This document shows positions 37,349-47,214 of a stretch of DNA of 64,000 bases, piece after piece. Position 1 is the stretch's first letter. Each line of letters starts with the position of its first letter. The position numbers and the translations under genes were made by a program. The stretch is from Pseudoprimorskyibacter insulae (lineage in GTDB: Bacteria; Pseudomonadota; Alphaproteobacteria; Rhodobacterales; Rhodobacteraceae): positions 248,001-312,000 of the forward strand of contig NZ_OMOJ01000004.1 in NCBI RefSeq assembly GCF_900302505.1, in the 5' to 3' direction. The notes beneath the pieces are model-generated. The model searched no databases, was not told the origin of the DNA, and was given only the letters and a program-made list of their open reading frames with translations.

Positions 37349-38725
37349 ATGTCTATTCCAGCCGCCATTGAGGCCTTAACTTCCTTGTTAGGACAACGGC
37401 TCAGCCTGTCCAAGTCCGACTTGGCCCTGCATGGCCGATCCGAGTCCTATTTTCCCGAAACGCTGCCCGATGCGGTGGCCTATCCCGAAACGACGCAAGA
37501 AGTATCAGAGCTGGTCAAGATCTGCGCGGCGCAGGATTGCCCGGTGATCGGCTGGGGCGCCGGCACCTCGCTGGAAGGGCATGGGCTGGCGGTGCGCGGC
37601 GGCGTGGTGGTTGATTTCACTCGCATGGATAAGGTGCTGGGGATCCGGCCCGAGGATCAGGACGTCACCGTGCAACCCGGCATCACCCGCGAGGCCCTGA
37701 ATACAGAGCTGCGTGCAACCGGCCTGTTCTTTCCGGTCGATCCCGGCGCAAACGCCACCATCGGCGGCATGGCCGCCACCCGCGCCAGCGGCACCACCGC
37801 CGTACGCTACGGCACGATGCGCGACAACGTTCTGGGGCTCGAGGCGGTCTTGGCCGATGGCACGATCATCAACACCGGCACCCGCGCCCGCAAATCTGCG
37901 GCGGGCTATGACCTGACAGCGCTGCTGGTCGGCTCCGAAGGCACGCTTGCGTTAATCACCGCCCTGACCCTGCGCCTGCATGGCCAGCCCGAGGCGGTAT
38001 CGTCCGGCGTCTGTGCCTTTGACCGGATCGAGGATGCGGTCAGCGCTGTTCAGGAAACCATCCAGATGGGCATTCCCATGGCCCGGATCGAGTTTGTTGA
38101 CGCCGCCACCGCTGTGGCCTTCAACGCCTATGCCGATGCGACCCTGCCCGAATGCCCGCATCTGATGATCGAGTTTCAGGGCTCGGAGGCCGGGGTCGCC
38201 GAACAATCCGAACGCTTCGGGGAAATCGTGGCGGACCACGGCGGCAAGGGCTTTGCCTGGTCCACCAAGGAAGAGGACCGCCGCAAGCTTTGGGCGATGC
38301 GGCACAACGGATACTACGCGATCCTTGCGTCTCGTCCCGGCTGCAAGGCCGTGGTCACCGACATATGCGTTCCGATCTCCCGGCTGGCCGAGGCGGTTGA
38401 GGCCACCATCGCCGATATCGACGCAAGCCCGATCCCCGGCCCGATCCTTGGCCATGTGGGCGATGGAAATTTCCACGCGATCCTGATGGTTGACCCCGAC
38501 AGCCCCGATGAGCTGGCCGAGGCCAAGCGCCTGTCGCACGTCATGGTGGAACGGGCGCTGGACCTAGGCGGTACCGCCACGGGCGAACATGGCGTCGGCA
38601 TGGGCAAGCTGGACTACATGCCGCGCGAACATGGGGCGGCGTGGCAGGTCATGGGCGCGCTGAAATCCGCGATGGACCCCAAAAACATCCTTAACCCCGG
38701 CAAAATGGTCCCGCAGGGCAACTAA
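37349..38725 (+). CDS. FAD-linked D-lactate dehydrogenase/glycolate oxidase-type protein
   Basis: The 458-residue flavoenzyme has the FAD_binding_4 domain (PETTQEVSELVKICAAQDCP and GWGAGTSLEGHGLAV) and the FAD-oxidase C-terminal domain with GHVGDGNFHAILMVD and GTATGEHGVGMGKLDYM. These are marks of D-lactate dehydrogenases (cytochrome/Dld type) and of GlcD. It probably oxidises a D-2-hydroxy acid. GlcE/GlcF are not next to it, which favours the single-subunit lactate type. The start at 37349 has AAGGA 8 bases upstream; the ATG at 37340 is too near that site. Confidence 0.9.
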   Translation: MSIPAAIEALTSLLGQRLSLSKSDLALHGRSESYFPETLPDAVAYPETTQEVSELVKICAAQDCPVIGWGAGTSLEGHGLAVRGGVVVDFTRMDKVLGIRPEDQDVTVQPGITREALNTELRATGLFFPVDPGANATIGGMAATRASGTTAVRYGTMRDNVLGLEAVLADGTIINTGTRARKSAAGYDLTALLVGSEGTLALITALTLRLHGQPEAVSSGVCAFDRIEDAVSAVQETIQMGIPMARIEFVDAATAVAFNAYADATLPECPHLMIEFQGSEAGVAEQSERFGEIVADHGGKGFAWSTKEEDRRKLWAMRHNGYYAILASRPGCKAVVTDICVPISRLAEAVEATIADIDASPIPGPILGHVGDGNFHAILMVDPDSPDELAEAKRLSHVMVERALDLGGTATGEHGVGMGKLDYMPREHGAAWQVMGALKSAMDPKNILNPGKMVPQGN

Positions 38726-39321
38726 GCCCCGCTGCACAGCAGGCGGAACCGATCCAAGGCCAACGTAGCGCGCTGGTCGATCTGGGCTTGAGTCGGCTGC
38801 GGCAGCACGCCAATGGCGCGACGGATCTGCTGATCCCCGACCAACAGTTCGACCAATAGCGCGGCGGCCTCAGCGCCGGTCAGCGGCGCGATGTCGATTT
38901 CGGTCTGCCGTTCCATCAAGGTTTGGACACGCGGCAGGACCGAGTCGCGGCCCGATAGCGCAAGTACCTTTCCTAGCGTGCCGCTGGCATCCGCCGCCGC
39001 GGCACGATTCAAGGCAATCGCCCGATCGCTCAGCAGCAGTTCGAGCAGCTTAGGCGCCAACGCCCCAAGCGCCTCATTCGCCCCGTCCGCAGCGTCCAGA
39101 ACCTGTTCCAGATAGTCGCTGACCTGCTGCGCGTTGTGTTCGATAAGCGACTGAAAAAGCCCCGCTTTATCCCCGTACCAACGATACAGCGTTTCATTTG
39201 ACGCCTTGGCCCGCTTGGCCACCGCCAGCATCGACAGCCCCAGGTACCCTTTCTCGGCCAAGACCGCATAGGCGGCCTCTGCGATCTGGTCGTGCCGTTT
39301 CTCTTTCGCTTTGGTTTTCAT
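38722..39321 (-). CDS. TetR family transcriptional regulator
   Basis: The 199-residue protein has an N-terminal TetR helix-turn-helix, here in the slightly different form LAEKGYLGLSMLAVAKRAKASNETLYRWYGDKAGLF; conserved positions are A/Y and the last helix YRWYG. The rest is an all-helical ligand domain. It starts at the ATG at 39321, with GGAGA 4-8 bases upstream, and is divergent from two small membrane protein genes, which it probably represses. Two GTACATAC boxes lie between them. Its stop overlaps the FAD-oxidase stop by 4 bases. Confidence 0.9.
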   Translation of the reverse strand: MKTKAKEKRHDQIAEAAYAVLAEKGYLGLSMLAVAKRAKASNETLYRWYGDKAGLFQSLIEHNAQQVSDYLEQVLDAADGANEALGALAPKLLELLLSDRAIALNRAAAADASGTLGKVLALSGRDSVLPRVQTLMERQTEIDIAPLTGAEAAALLVELLVGDQQIRRAIGVLPQPTQAQIDQRATLALDRFRLLCSGA

Positions 39322-39338
39322 TTCGTCTCCGATCTGGG

Positions 39339-39380
39339 TTGACAATATCCGTACATACAATTACGCCTACTGTACATACG
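39339..39380 (+). promoter_or_regulatory. Promoter and direct-repeat operator for the 39405 gene pair
   Basis: TTGACA at 39339-39344 is a good -35 element, but the -10 is not clear. Two identical GTACATAC boxes start at 39351 and 39372, 21 bases or two helix turns apart, and the second extends to GTACATACGTAC. The position between tetR and its divergent neighbour points to the TetR operator. Confidence 0.6.
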
Positions 39381-39404
39381 TACACCAAATTACGGATTTA
39401 GAAA

Positions 39405-39782
39405 ATGTTCGCATCCTCCTCCTTCAAAGCCCGTCAATCCGCCCTCGCCGCGCTGATCCTGTTGCAAGGCGTGATGCTGGCCGCCTTATTCGCCGGTGTG
39501 CAGCCGCACCCCCCCGCCGCCATCGCACCCTTTGGCATGGCCCCCTTCCTGGCGGTGTCGATCTCGGTCGCGCTGGCCGCGTACCGGCACGCCGAAACCG
39601 GGGGCAAGTCCGCCGCTGCATTGGCCGTGTTGGCCGCGATCCTCGCGCTGGTCAGCTTTGGCCCGCAGAAGTACTTTGACCCGGCCTTTGGTCAGGTGTG
39701 GCCGGCCGTCATCGGCGCACAAATCGCCTGTGTGATCATCGCGTTGAACCTGCGCCCTGCCCCCACCGCACAGGCCGCGTGA
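39405..39782 (+). CDS. Small membrane protein, 125 residues
   Basis: I do not recognise the family. Four hydrophobic segments are seen: about residues 13-31 (ALAALILLQGVMLAALFAG), 41-59, 68-85 and 102-118, with short hydrophilic links, so it is a four-helix inner-membrane protein. It starts at the first ATG behind the TetR operator, with little Shine-Dalgarno sequence. The next gene starts inside its stop codon (TGATG), so the two are translated together and probably act together under the divergent TetR. Confidence 0.7.
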   Translation: MFASSSFKARQSALAALILLQGVMLAALFAGVQPHPPAAIAPFGMAPFLAVSISVALAAYRHAETGGKSAAALAVLAAILALVSFGPQKYFDPAFGQVWPAVIGAQIACVIIALNLRPAPTAQAA

Positions 39783-40273
39783 TGCAAAAGGCGCTGATCC
39801 CAACCGCATTGCTGGGCCTGCTTCTGACAGGTGCGATTTTCGGCTTCTTCTATGCGTGGGTCTGTTCAACCATGTGGGGGCTCGATGCCATCGACCCCCA
39901 CGTGGCGATCCAAGCGATGAACGGCATGAACGCTTCTGTCCGCAACGCGGTCTTTGCCCCGGCCTTCTTCGGCACACCCTTTGTTCTGGGATCCGTGGCG
40001 CAAATGGCCCGGAAAGAAGGACATCGCCAAGCGTCTTGGCTGTTTAACAGTGCCGCGATGATCTATCTGCTGCTGGGCGTGATGCTGACGGGATTTGCGA
40101 ATGTCCCGATGAACGAAGCATTGGCTGCAACGGCCCTGCCAGACGACCCCGCCGCCGCTGCGCAAATCTGGGCCGAGTATTCCCCGCGCTGGCAGATGTT
40201 CAACATCATCCGCACCGCGGCATCGGGCGTCAGCCTTCTGTTGGTCGGTCTGGGACTGCTAAAGCTGCGTTAA
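39782..40273 (+). CDS. DUF1772 membrane protein
   Basis: The 163-residue protein has four hydrophobic segments and DUF1772 features: GFFYAWVCSTMWGLDAIDP at the start, an AMNGMNASVRNAVFAPAFFG segment and a late NVPMNEAL motif, followed by WNxxR-like FNIIRTAASG. The family includes fungal anthrone oxygenase-like proteins, but bacterial members have no assigned role. It is coupled to the preceding membrane protein by a TGATG junction, and its stop overlaps the convergent recN stop by 4 bases. Confidence 0.8.
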   Translation: MQKALIPTALLGLLLTGAIFGFFYAWVCSTMWGLDAIDPHVAIQAMNGMNASVRNAVFAPAFFGTPFVLGSVAQMARKEGHRQASWLFNSAAMIYLLLGVMLTGFANVPMNEALAATALPDDPAAAAQIWAEYSPRWQMFNIIRTAASGVSLLLVGLGLLKLR

Positions 40274-41922
40274 GACGGCATGAGGGCGCGCGCTGCGGCG
40301 CGGGCCTCATCCGTGACGGTATCGCCTGCCAACATACGGGCGATTTCGTCCACCCGGTCAGCCGCCGACAGCGGCACCACGGTCGAGGTGGTGATATCAT
40401 CGGTGACCGATTTCTGCACCCGCCAGTGATGCGCCCCAAGCGCCGCCACCTGCGGCGAGTGGGTGACAACCAGAACCTGCCCGCCATCGGCCAGCGCCGC
40501 CAAACGGCGGCCCACGGCATCGGCGGTGGCCCCGCCAACACCCCGGTCGATTTCGTCAAAGATCATGGTCTTTGCGGCATCGCGGCTCTGGCTCAGACAA
40601 ACCTTCAGCGCCAGCAAGAACCGGCTCAGTTCCCCGCCTGAGGCGATCTTGTTCAGCGGCCCAGCCGGTGCGCCGGGGTTTGTGGCCACGGTAAAGGACA
40701 CGGCGTCGCGCCCCTCTGGCCCATCGGGCGCGGTGGCGAATTCGGTGTGGAAGACGGCGCGATCCATTTTCAGCGGCGCAAGTTCGCCCATCACCGCCTT
40801 GTCCAGCGCCTTGGCAGCCGATTGGCGCTTGTCGCTTAGGTTGTTAGCGGCGGCGTTATAGGCGGCCTCAGCGGCGGTAACTACTTTGCGCAGCGCCTCA
40901 AGATCGCCTTCACCGGCATCCAACGCCGCCAGCTTGCCGCGCAGGGTTTCAGCCAAGGCAGGCAGTTCATCCGGCGCGATCTGATGCTTGCGGGCCATGC
41001 CGCGAATGGCGAACAGCCGTTCCTCGGTCGCCTCAAGTTCACGCGGATCAAATTCCAGCGCATCAAGACAGTCTTCTACCCCAGCCACGGCATCGGCCAG
41101 TTCGTTCATCGCCCGTTCCAGCGCGGCCAGAGGCGGATCAAGCCGCCCTTCGGCTTTGTCTGCCGCACCGTCCAGCCACCGCAGCGCATCGCCCATCGCG
41201 CCCTCGGCCCCATCCGATCCAAGCGCGGCATGGGCGCGGGAAATGTCATCGCGGATCCGCTCGGCCCCTTGCATCAGGCGGCGGCGTGCGTCCAGTTCCT
41301 GTTCCTCGCCCGGCTGCGGGTCCAGCTTGTCCAGCTCCGACACAGCGTGGCGCAGGAAATCCTCTTCGGCGCGGACCGCCTCAATCCCGGCCTCGGCATC
41401 GCGCAGGGCGCGTCGGGCGCGGCCAAGATCCAGCCAGGCGGCGCGGGCCGTATCCAGTTGCGGCTTCAGCCCGGCATAAAGATCCAGAATATCGCGATGC
41501 CCCTTCGGGTCGAGCAGCCCGCGGTCGTCATGCTGCCCGTGCAGTTCCAAAAGAACATCGCTCAGCCCGCGCAGCACTTCGCCCGAACAGCGGCGGTCAT
41601 TGACCCAAGCCGTTTTGCGCCCGTCCTTGGTGTTCACCCGCCGCAGGATCAATTCATCACCGCCGGGCAACCCGGCTTCGGCCAGAACGGCATGGGCGGC
41701 ATGGCCTTCGGGAAGATCAAAGACCGCCGTCACCTCGCCCTGATCGGCCCCGGCACGCACCAATTCCGCACGCCCACGCCAGCCCAGAACAAAGCCAAGC
41801 GAGTCGAGCAGGATCGACTTGCCCGCCCCGGTTTCCCCGGTCAGCACGTTCAGGCCCGGTTGGAACATCAGGTCCAACCGGTCGATGATAAGCATGTCAC
41901 GAATTTCAAGCGCGCGAAGCAT
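40270..41922 (-). CDS. recN: DNA repair protein RecN
   Basis: The 550-residue SMC-like ATPase has an N-terminal Walker A GETGAGKS (residues 29-36), a long coiled coil (about 150-350) and a C-terminal LSRFLLALK signature with Walker B MIFDEIDRGVGG. RecN helps join broken DNA ends during recombinational repair. The start at 41922 is chosen because GAGG lies 7 bases upstream; a GTG two codons earlier is possible. It is the last gene of the ftsZ-lpxC-bamD-recN string on this strand. Confidence 0.96.
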   Translation of the reverse strand: MLRALEIRDMLIIDRLDLMFQPGLNVLTGETGAGKSILLDSLGFVLGWRGRAELVRAGADQGEVTAVFDLPEGHAAHAVLAEAGLPGGDELILRRVNTKDGRKTAWVNDRRCSGEVLRGLSDVLLELHGQHDDRGLLDPKGHRDILDLYAGLKPQLDTARAAWLDLGRARRALRDAEAGIEAVRAEEDFLRHAVSELDKLDPQPGEEQELDARRRLMQGAERIRDDISRAHAALGSDGAEGAMGDALRWLDGAADKAEGRLDPPLAALERAMNELADAVAGVEDCLDALEFDPRELEATEERLFAIRGMARKHQIAPDELPALAETLRGKLAALDAGEGDLEALRKVVTAAEAAYNAAANNLSDKRQSAAKALDKAVMGELAPLKMDRAVFHTEFATAPDGPEGRDAVSFTVATNPGAPAGPLNKIASGGELSRFLLALKVCLSQSRDAAKTMIFDEIDRGVGGATADAVGRRLAALADGGQVLVVTHSPQVAALGAHHWRVQKSVTDDITTSTVVPLSAADRVDEIARMLAGDTVTDEARAAARALMPS

Positions 41923-41960
41923 CGGCACACCTCAGACGGGTAGGTTGGCCCCCACCTCTG

Positions 41961-42818
41961 TTACAGCCATTTACCTTTGACCATCTGGCGATAGACCTGA
42001 CGCAACCAGCTGTCGCCCGCGGCTTCAAGCTCGAGCCCGCGACCCGTCAGCAGCTTATAGCTGTCTTCGTACCATTCGGTGGATTGGTAGTTATAGCCAA
42101 GGATCGCACCGGCAGTCTGCGCCTCATCGGTCAGGCCAAGCGATAGATAGGCCTCAACCAAGCGGTGCAGCGCTTCGGCGGTGTGGGTGGTTGTCTGGAA
42201 ATCTTCGACCACAGACCGGAACCGGTTGATCGCCGCGCCGTAATGTTCGCGGCGCAGATAGTAGCGGCCGATTTCCATTTCCTTGCCCGCAAGGTGATCA
42301 AACGCCAGATCGAATTTCAGCACCGAGGACCGGGCATAATCGCTATCGGGATAGCGTTCGATCACGGCGCGAAGGGCTTGCAGCGCCTGGAAGGTCAGGC
42401 CTTGGTCGCGGCCCACTTCTTCGATCTGGTCATAGTAGGACAGCGCCAGCAGGTATTGCGCATAGGCCGCATCGTCATCGGCAGGGTAGAAGTCAATGTA
42501 TCGCTGCGCGGCTGACCGGCTGTTTTCATAGTCGCGGTCCTGATGGAACGCATAGGCCTGCATGATCAGCGCACGCTTGGCCCAGTCCGAATAGGGATAC
42601 AGCCGTTCGATTTCTGAGAAGAAATAGGCAGCCTTTTCAGGCTTGCTGCGGTTCAGTTCAAATTCGCCGCGGCCAAAGATCTGCTCGGCGGTGAAGTTTT
42701 CGATCGGCACACCGCCGGGCCCGAACCCTTCCCGCTCAACATCGAGACCACACCCGGCCAATGCGACCGAGAGCAGCAACGCCCCAAGACCCATGCTACG
42801 CGACGAAACGCCTGCCAT
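41961..42818 (-). CDS. bamD: Outer membrane assembly lipoprotein BamD
   Basis: The 285-residue lipoprotein has a lipobox LAGC with the modified cysteine at C23. The mature part consists of TPR-like helical hairpins, for instance AEQIFGRGEFELNRSKPEKAAYFFSEIERLYPYSDWAKRALI and a later AYAQYLLALSYYDQIEEVGRD stretch, both typical of BamD/ComL. It is an essential partner of BamA for beta-barrel insertion at the outer membrane. It is 116 bases behind the lpxC stop and 38 bases before the recN start. Confidence 0.95.
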   Translation of the reverse strand: MAGVSSRSMGLGALLLSVALAGCGLDVEREGFGPGGVPIENFTAEQIFGRGEFELNRSKPEKAAYFFSEIERLYPYSDWAKRALIMQAYAFHQDRDYENSRSAAQRYIDFYPADDDAAYAQYLLALSYYDQIEEVGRDQGLTFQALQALRAVIERYPDSDYARSSVLKFDLAFDHLAGKEMEIGRYYLRREHYGAAINRFRSVVEDFQTTTHTAEALHRLVEAYLSLGLTDEAQTAGAILGYNYQSTEWYEDSYKLLTGRGLELEAAGDSWLRQVYRQMVKGKWL

Positions 42819-42934
42819 TGGTGCTCACCCTCATTCCTTCAAACGGGAGGCAACCCCACCCCGCCCATTGCAATGGTCCTAGCACATAAAATTCCGAGGC
42901 AAAACGCTTTAACGACGTCCTTGCGATGTCTCGC

Positions 42935-43858
42935 TTAGGCGACCTTCGGGATCTCATCGCGTGTAACGCCCACACCCGGCAGTTTTGCGGCCAGATCAGC
43001 ATCACATTCGATCATGCGGAAGGCGTCGGGCGTGGCGAACAGGGTTCGCAGCAGGCTGTTGGTGACAGCATGCCCCGCGCGGTTGCCTTCATAAAGACCA
43101 AGGATCGGCGCACCAGCCAGCGACAAATCCCCAAGCGCATCCAGCATCTTATGGCGGACCGGTTCATCAATGTGGCGCAGGCCGCCGGGGCTGACGACGC
43201 AGCCCTTGTCGAACACAACCGCGTTTTCGCCCGGCACACCGCCAAGGGCCAAGCCGTTGGCCTGCATCATGTCGACGTCGGCCTGCATGCAGAAGGTGCG
43301 GCTATCGCACAGATCACGGACAAAGCTGCCGTTGGCCAGGTTCAGGCGGCGCTGTTGCTGGCCAATCGCGGCATCGTCAAAGTCGATGCTAAAGGCCATT
43401 TCAACGCCCTTGGCCGGGCTTAGGCGGGCCCAAGCATCGCCTTTGCGGAATTCCACGGGCTTCAGGATTTCGAAGGCACGCACGGGGCTGGCCAGCTGGC
43501 GCAGGCCGACCTTCAGAATGCCTTCGACAAATTTCACCGAACTGCCATCAAGGATAGGAACTTCGGGGCCGTCGATTTCGATCAGGGCGTTGTTCACACC
43601 GCAGCCTGCCAAAGCGGCCATCAGATGTTCAACCGTTGCCACAGACGCGCCTGCGCGGTTCACCAATTTGGTGCACAGCGGGGTCTGTTCGACGATGTCC
43701 CAACGGGCGGGGATCAGCGTATCGCCAAGGCGAATATCGGTGCGCTTGAACCAAATGCCATGTTCCGCCCCAGCCGGGTGAATCACCAAGCGAGCCGGTT
43801 TGCCTTGATGCAAGCCGATGCCTTCAAACACCAACGCCGTTCTCAGAGTTGTCTGCAC
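42935..43858 (-). CDS. lpxC: UDP-3-O-acyl-N-acetylglucosamine deacetylase
   Basis: The 307-residue enzyme matches LpxC: start QTTLRTALVFEGIGLHQG, zinc ligand H78 in TVEHLMAAL, and the later block HIDEPVRHKMLDALGDL that carries the second His and the Asp ligand. It catalyses the committed step of lipid A synthesis in the cytoplasm. The start is most likely the GTG at 43858, with GGGGAT 6 bases upstream, because it gives the usual family N-terminus and length; the ATG at 43900 would add 14 unrelated residues. It follows ftsZ after a terminator. Confidence 0.95.
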   Translation of the reverse strand: MQTTLRTALVFEGIGLHQGKPARLVIHPAGAEHGIWFKRTDIRLGDTLIPARWDIVEQTPLCTKLVNRAGASVATVEHLMAALAGCGVNNALIEIDGPEVPILDGSSVKFVEGILKVGLRQLASPVRAFEILKPVEFRKGDAWARLSPAKGVEMAFSIDFDDAAIGQQQRRLNLANGSFVRDLCDSRTFCMQADVDMMQANGLALGGVPGENAVVFDKGCVVSPGGLRHIDEPVRHKMLDALGDLSLAGAPILGLYEGNRAGHAVTNSLLRTLFATPDAFRMIECDADLAAKLPGVGVTRDEIPKVA

Positions 43859-44024
43859 GCGATTATCCCCAAACAGGCAGATCTGTCCTGCCCCATACAT
43901 CCCAACTCGGATTTACCCTTTAGGAACCATTGGCCTCAAATCACTCTTTGTAACGCAGTGAAACATGGCGCCTCAGATGGTCGGCAGAGATTCGCCTACA
44001 GGCACAAGCCATTGAAATTACGTC

Positions 44025-44061
44025 AAAAAGAAGGGGCGCCTGTCAGCCTGACAGACGCCCC
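44025..44061 (-). terminator. Rho-independent terminator of ftsZ
   Basis: Read on the minus strand, 13-base arms (44049-44061 and 44033-44045, one mismatch) enclose a 3-base loop and run into TTCTTTTT. It lies 20 bases behind ftsZ and separates it from lpxC. Confidence 0.85.
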
Positions 44062-44081
44062 ATTCAAAAAGATTTGTACGC

Positions 44082-45707
44082 TTAATTTGCCTGGCGACGC
44101 AGGAAAGCGGGGATTTCGATCTTCTCTTGATCGGGATCCGCTTGGGTCTGCGGTTGCGGCTGCGGTGCAGGCGCTGCGGCCTGACGCGGCGCCATCGGGG
44201 CCGGTGCGGGCTGATGACGGGCCGGGGCTTGCGGTGCGTGATGCTGCTTGGTCATACGGCCAATCAGCGAATTCAGCGGCGACTTGGGACGCTCATCCGC
44301 GGCAGCATCTTCTTCGGTTGCCGGGTCGTGGCGCACTCGGTCGGCAGCACGGCGCAAACGCGACAGGGCATCGGCACTCGGGGTGCCAGGGGCCGGTGCG
44401 CGCGGCGCGACAAATTCAGCCGCCATCGGGGCCTGAGCCTGCGGTGCAGGCTGATAGGCGGGCGGCGGAAGATCGTCGGACTTCGCAGCCTTGGGTGCGG
44501 GCTGCGCGGTCTTGGCAGCCTGATGGTCAAAGAACGACGGCATGGCCTGATCGTCTTCGTCCTGCGCTTGGTTTTCGAACAGCGACGGTTCTTCTGCGGC
44601 TTCCAACGGGGCCTGAGCAGGCGCTTCGTGGAAGTTGGGCGCAGCAGCCGGAGCGGCAGCCGCCGGGGCCGGTGCGGGCACCGCAGGTTTCAGCGGCTCG
44701 GCCAGCGAACGGCGCGGAACCGGCATTTCGCTGTGCACGTTGGTGGCGTCGATGCCGGTGGCAACAACGCTGACGCGCATCATGCCTTCCATGCTTTCGT
44801 CCAGCGTCGAACCAACGATGATGTTTGCATCCTGATCGACTTCTTCGCGAATGCGGTTGGCCGCTTCGTCCAATTCGAACAGGGTCAGGTCGTTGCCGCC
44901 GGTGATGTTGATCAGAACGCCCTTCGCACCCTTCAGGCTGATTTCGTCCAGCAGCGGGTTTGCAATGGCCTTCTCGGCGGCCTGAATGGCGCGATCTTCG
45001 CCTTCGGCCTCGCCCGTGCCCATCATCGCCTTGCCCATTTCGTCCATCACGGCGCGAACGTCAGCAAAGTCGAGGTTGATCAGACCGGGGCGAACCATCA
45101 GGTCGGTCACGCCTTTGACACCTTGGTACAGAACGTCGTCCGCCATGGCGAAGGCATCGGTGAAGGTGGTCTTTTCGTTGGCCAGACGGAACAGGTTCTG
45201 GTTCGGAATGATGATCAGCGTGTCGACGACCTTTTGCAGCGCTTCTACGCCGTCTTCGGCCTGACGCATCCGCTTGGCACCTTCGAACTGGAAGGGCTTG
45301 GTCACAACACCAACGGTCAGAACGCCCAGCTCACGCGCGGCCTGCGCGATGATCGGGGCAGCCCCGGTGCCGGTGCCGCCGCCCATGCCAGCGGTGATAA
45401 AGCACATGTGTGCGCCCGCCAGATGGTCAACAATCTGTTCAATGCTTTCTTCGGCCGCCGCTGCGCCAACCGAAGCGCGGGCCCCTGCGCCCAGACCTTC
45501 GGTGACCTTCACGCCCAGCTGGACGCGCTGCTGCGCCATCGACTGCTGCAGTGCCTGCGCGTCGGTGTTGGCGACGACGAAATCCACGCCGTCCAACTGC
45601 TTGTCGATCATGTTATTGACAGCGTTACCGCCCGCGCCGCCCACACCGAAAACGGTGATACGCGGTTTAAGCTCCTGCTGACCGGGCACGGATAGGTTCA
45701 ATGTCAT
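44082..45707 (-). CDS. ftsZ: Cell division protein FtsZ with a long C-terminal linker
   Basis: The 541-residue tubulin homologue has its GTP-binding N-terminus ([17 protein letters not shown] near 17-33) and the tubulin signature GGGTGTG at 109-115. After the globular core (about residue 325) comes an Ala/Pro/Gln-rich linker of roughly 200 residues and the conserved tail [11 protein letters not shown], which binds FtsA and other partners. It polymerises into the division ring. Length is far above the 383 of E. coli but usual for alphaproteobacteria with long linkers. The start at 45707 gives the normal N-terminus; a frame extending to 45767 is not supported. Its promoter is in the AT-rich gap 45708-45879. 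Confidence 0.97.
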   Translation of the reverse strand: MTLNLSVPGQQELKPRITVFGVGGAGGNAVNNMIDKQLDGVDFVVANTDAQALQQSMAQQRVQLGVKVTEGLGAGARASVGAAAAEESIEQIVDHLAGAHMCFITAGMGGGTGTGAAPIIAQAARELGVLTVGVVTKPFQFEGAKRMRQAEDGVEALQKVVDTLIIIPNQNLFRLANEKTTFTDAFAMADDVLYQGVKGVTDLMVRPGLINLDFADVRAVMDEMGKAMMGTGEAEGEDRAIQAAEKAIANPLLDEISLKGAKGVLINITGGNDLTLFELDEAANRIREEVDQDANIIVGSTLDESMEGMMRVSVVATGIDATNVHSEMPVPRRSLAEPLKPAVPAPAPAAAAPAAAPNFHEAPAQAPLEAAEEPSLFENQAQDEDDQAMPSFFDHQAAKTAQPAPKAAKSDDLPPPAYQPAPQAQAPMAAEFVAPRAPAPGTPSADALSRLRRAADRVRHDPATEEDAAADERPKSPLNSLIGRMTKQHHAPQAPARHQPAPAPMAPRQAAAPAPQPQPQTQADPDQEKIEIPAFLRRQAN

Positions 45708-45879
45708 TTTTAATGTCCGCCTGTTTTTGTCAGCCCATTCAGGCCGTTTTTGCACCTTTATCCACAATTATTACCACAGATCGCGGCAAGGTCACGTAAA
45801 AATCTATGAAAATCCACAAAATATGGCGGCAAAACATGAACTTCGCGCCGTATTTCGCTGAATTCACTAGATAGTGTTT

Positions 45880-47214
45880 TTACCAGTTATCCCGGAACCA
45901 TTGAACCGCGCGCTTGAGCGAGCGTGCCGGATAGCGATCCATGGGAATTTCGAAGTCCCACCACTCATCTTGAGGGTGAGCAGCAAACAGGCACAATCCC
46001 ACAGAAGCTGCAAAACCAGCGCTGGTCGCGGCCTGCGGCAAACCATGCACACGCATCGGTCGGCCAAGACGCACTTGCTGCCCCAGAATGCGGCTGGCCA
46101 GCCCGTCAAGGCCGGGGATCAGGCTCGATCCGCCTGTTAGAACGATCTGCTGGCTGGGCAAATGCTCAAATCCAGCGGCGTCCAAACGGGCGCGTACCTC
46201 TTCGAGGATTTCATCGACACGCGGGCGCATGATGCCAATCAGCTCGGCCCGGCTGATTTCGCGGCGGTCATGTTCCCAATCGCCGGTATCGCCGCCGATC
46301 TGGATCATTTCGCTGTCATCGCGCCCCGTGGCGAACAGCCCGCCGTAGAAGGATTTGATCCGCTCGGCGGTGGCAATCGGCACCTGGAACCCAAGCGAAA
46401 TATCGCCGGTGATGTGATCGCCGCCCATGCGCACGGTGTCGGCATAGATCATATGTTTCTTCAGGAAGATCGACACGCTGGTCGTGCCGCCGCCAATATC
46501 GACACAGGCCGCACCCAGTTCCTGTTCGTCTTCCACCAGCCCGGAAATGCCTGACACATAGGCCGAGTTTGCAATCCCTGCCAGTTCCAGATCGCAGCGC
46601 TTGACGCATTGTGCAAGGTTTTGAACGGCCTGCGCATCGACGGTCAGCATATGCATATCGGTCGACAGCGTATGCCCCACCTGCCCGCGCGGGTCGATCA
46701 GACCCGACCGATGGTCCAGCGCAAAATTCACCGGCTGGGCGTGCAGCACTTCGCGGCCTTCGCCAAAATTCGGGACGTCGCAAGCGCTCAGAACGCGGGC
46801 GATGTCCTGTTCGGTCACTTCGGTGCCGTTCACTTCGACAGAGCCATCAAGCCCATAGCTGCGCGGCCCCGCGCCCGAGAAACAGGCGATCACATGATCC
46901 ACGCGGATCTGCGCCATTTTCTGGGCGGCCTGCACGGCAGTGCGGATCGCGCGCTCCGCCTCGGCCATCGATACGATTTCGCCAAAGCGCACGCCACGCG
47001 ACCGTGTGGTTGCGGCACCAATAACACGGAACCCCGACTGGCCTGCCATGGAACCGACGCCCTGGCTTTCATCCATACGTTCCGCGCCATCAAAGCGCAG
47101 AACCAAACAGGCAATTTTGGACGTGCCCACGTCCAAAATGGCAATCACACCGCGTTGCATTGCCGCCTTGCGCATGTTGCGCATCGCGCGCTGCGATTCA
47201 TAGAGCTCGATCAT
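45880..47214 (-). CDS. ftsA: Cell division protein FtsA
   Basis: The 444-residue actin-like protein has the phosphate-1 motif IAILDVGTSKIACLV near 24-38, the SHS2-bearing 1C domain and the later GGGTTSVSIF, and ends in a membrane-binding amphipathic helix (RSLKRAVQWFRDNW). It tethers FtsZ filaments to the inner membrane and recruits later divisome proteins. Its ATG overlaps the ftsQ stop (TAATG). A basic N-terminal extension of about 20 residues is present. Confidence 0.95.
   Translation of the reverse strand: MIELYESQRAMRNMRKAAMQRGVIAILDVGTSKIACLVLRFDGAERMDESQGVGSMAGQSGFRVIGAATTRSRGVRFGEIVSMAEAERAIRTAVQAAQKMAQIRVDHVIACFSGAGPRSYGLDGSVEVNGTEVTEQDIARVLSACDVPNFGEGREVLHAQPVNFALDHRSGLIDPRGQVGHTLSTDMHMLTVDAQAVQNLAQCVKRCDLELAGIANSAYVSGISGLVEDEQELGAACVDIGGGTTSVSIFLKKHMIYADTVRMGGDHITGDISLGFQVPIATAERIKSFYGGLFATGRDDSEMIQIGGDTGDWEHDRREISRAELIGIMRPRVDEILEEVRARLDAAGFEHLPSQQIVLTGGSSLIPGLDGLASRILGQQVRLGRPMRVHGLPQAATSAGFAASVGLCLFAAHPQDEWWDFEIPMDRYPARSLKRAVQWFRDNW

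Noticed and set aside
44127-45695. 522-residue plus-strand frame opposite ftsZ
   Set aside because: It arises from the GC-rich codons of ftsZ, which is certain.
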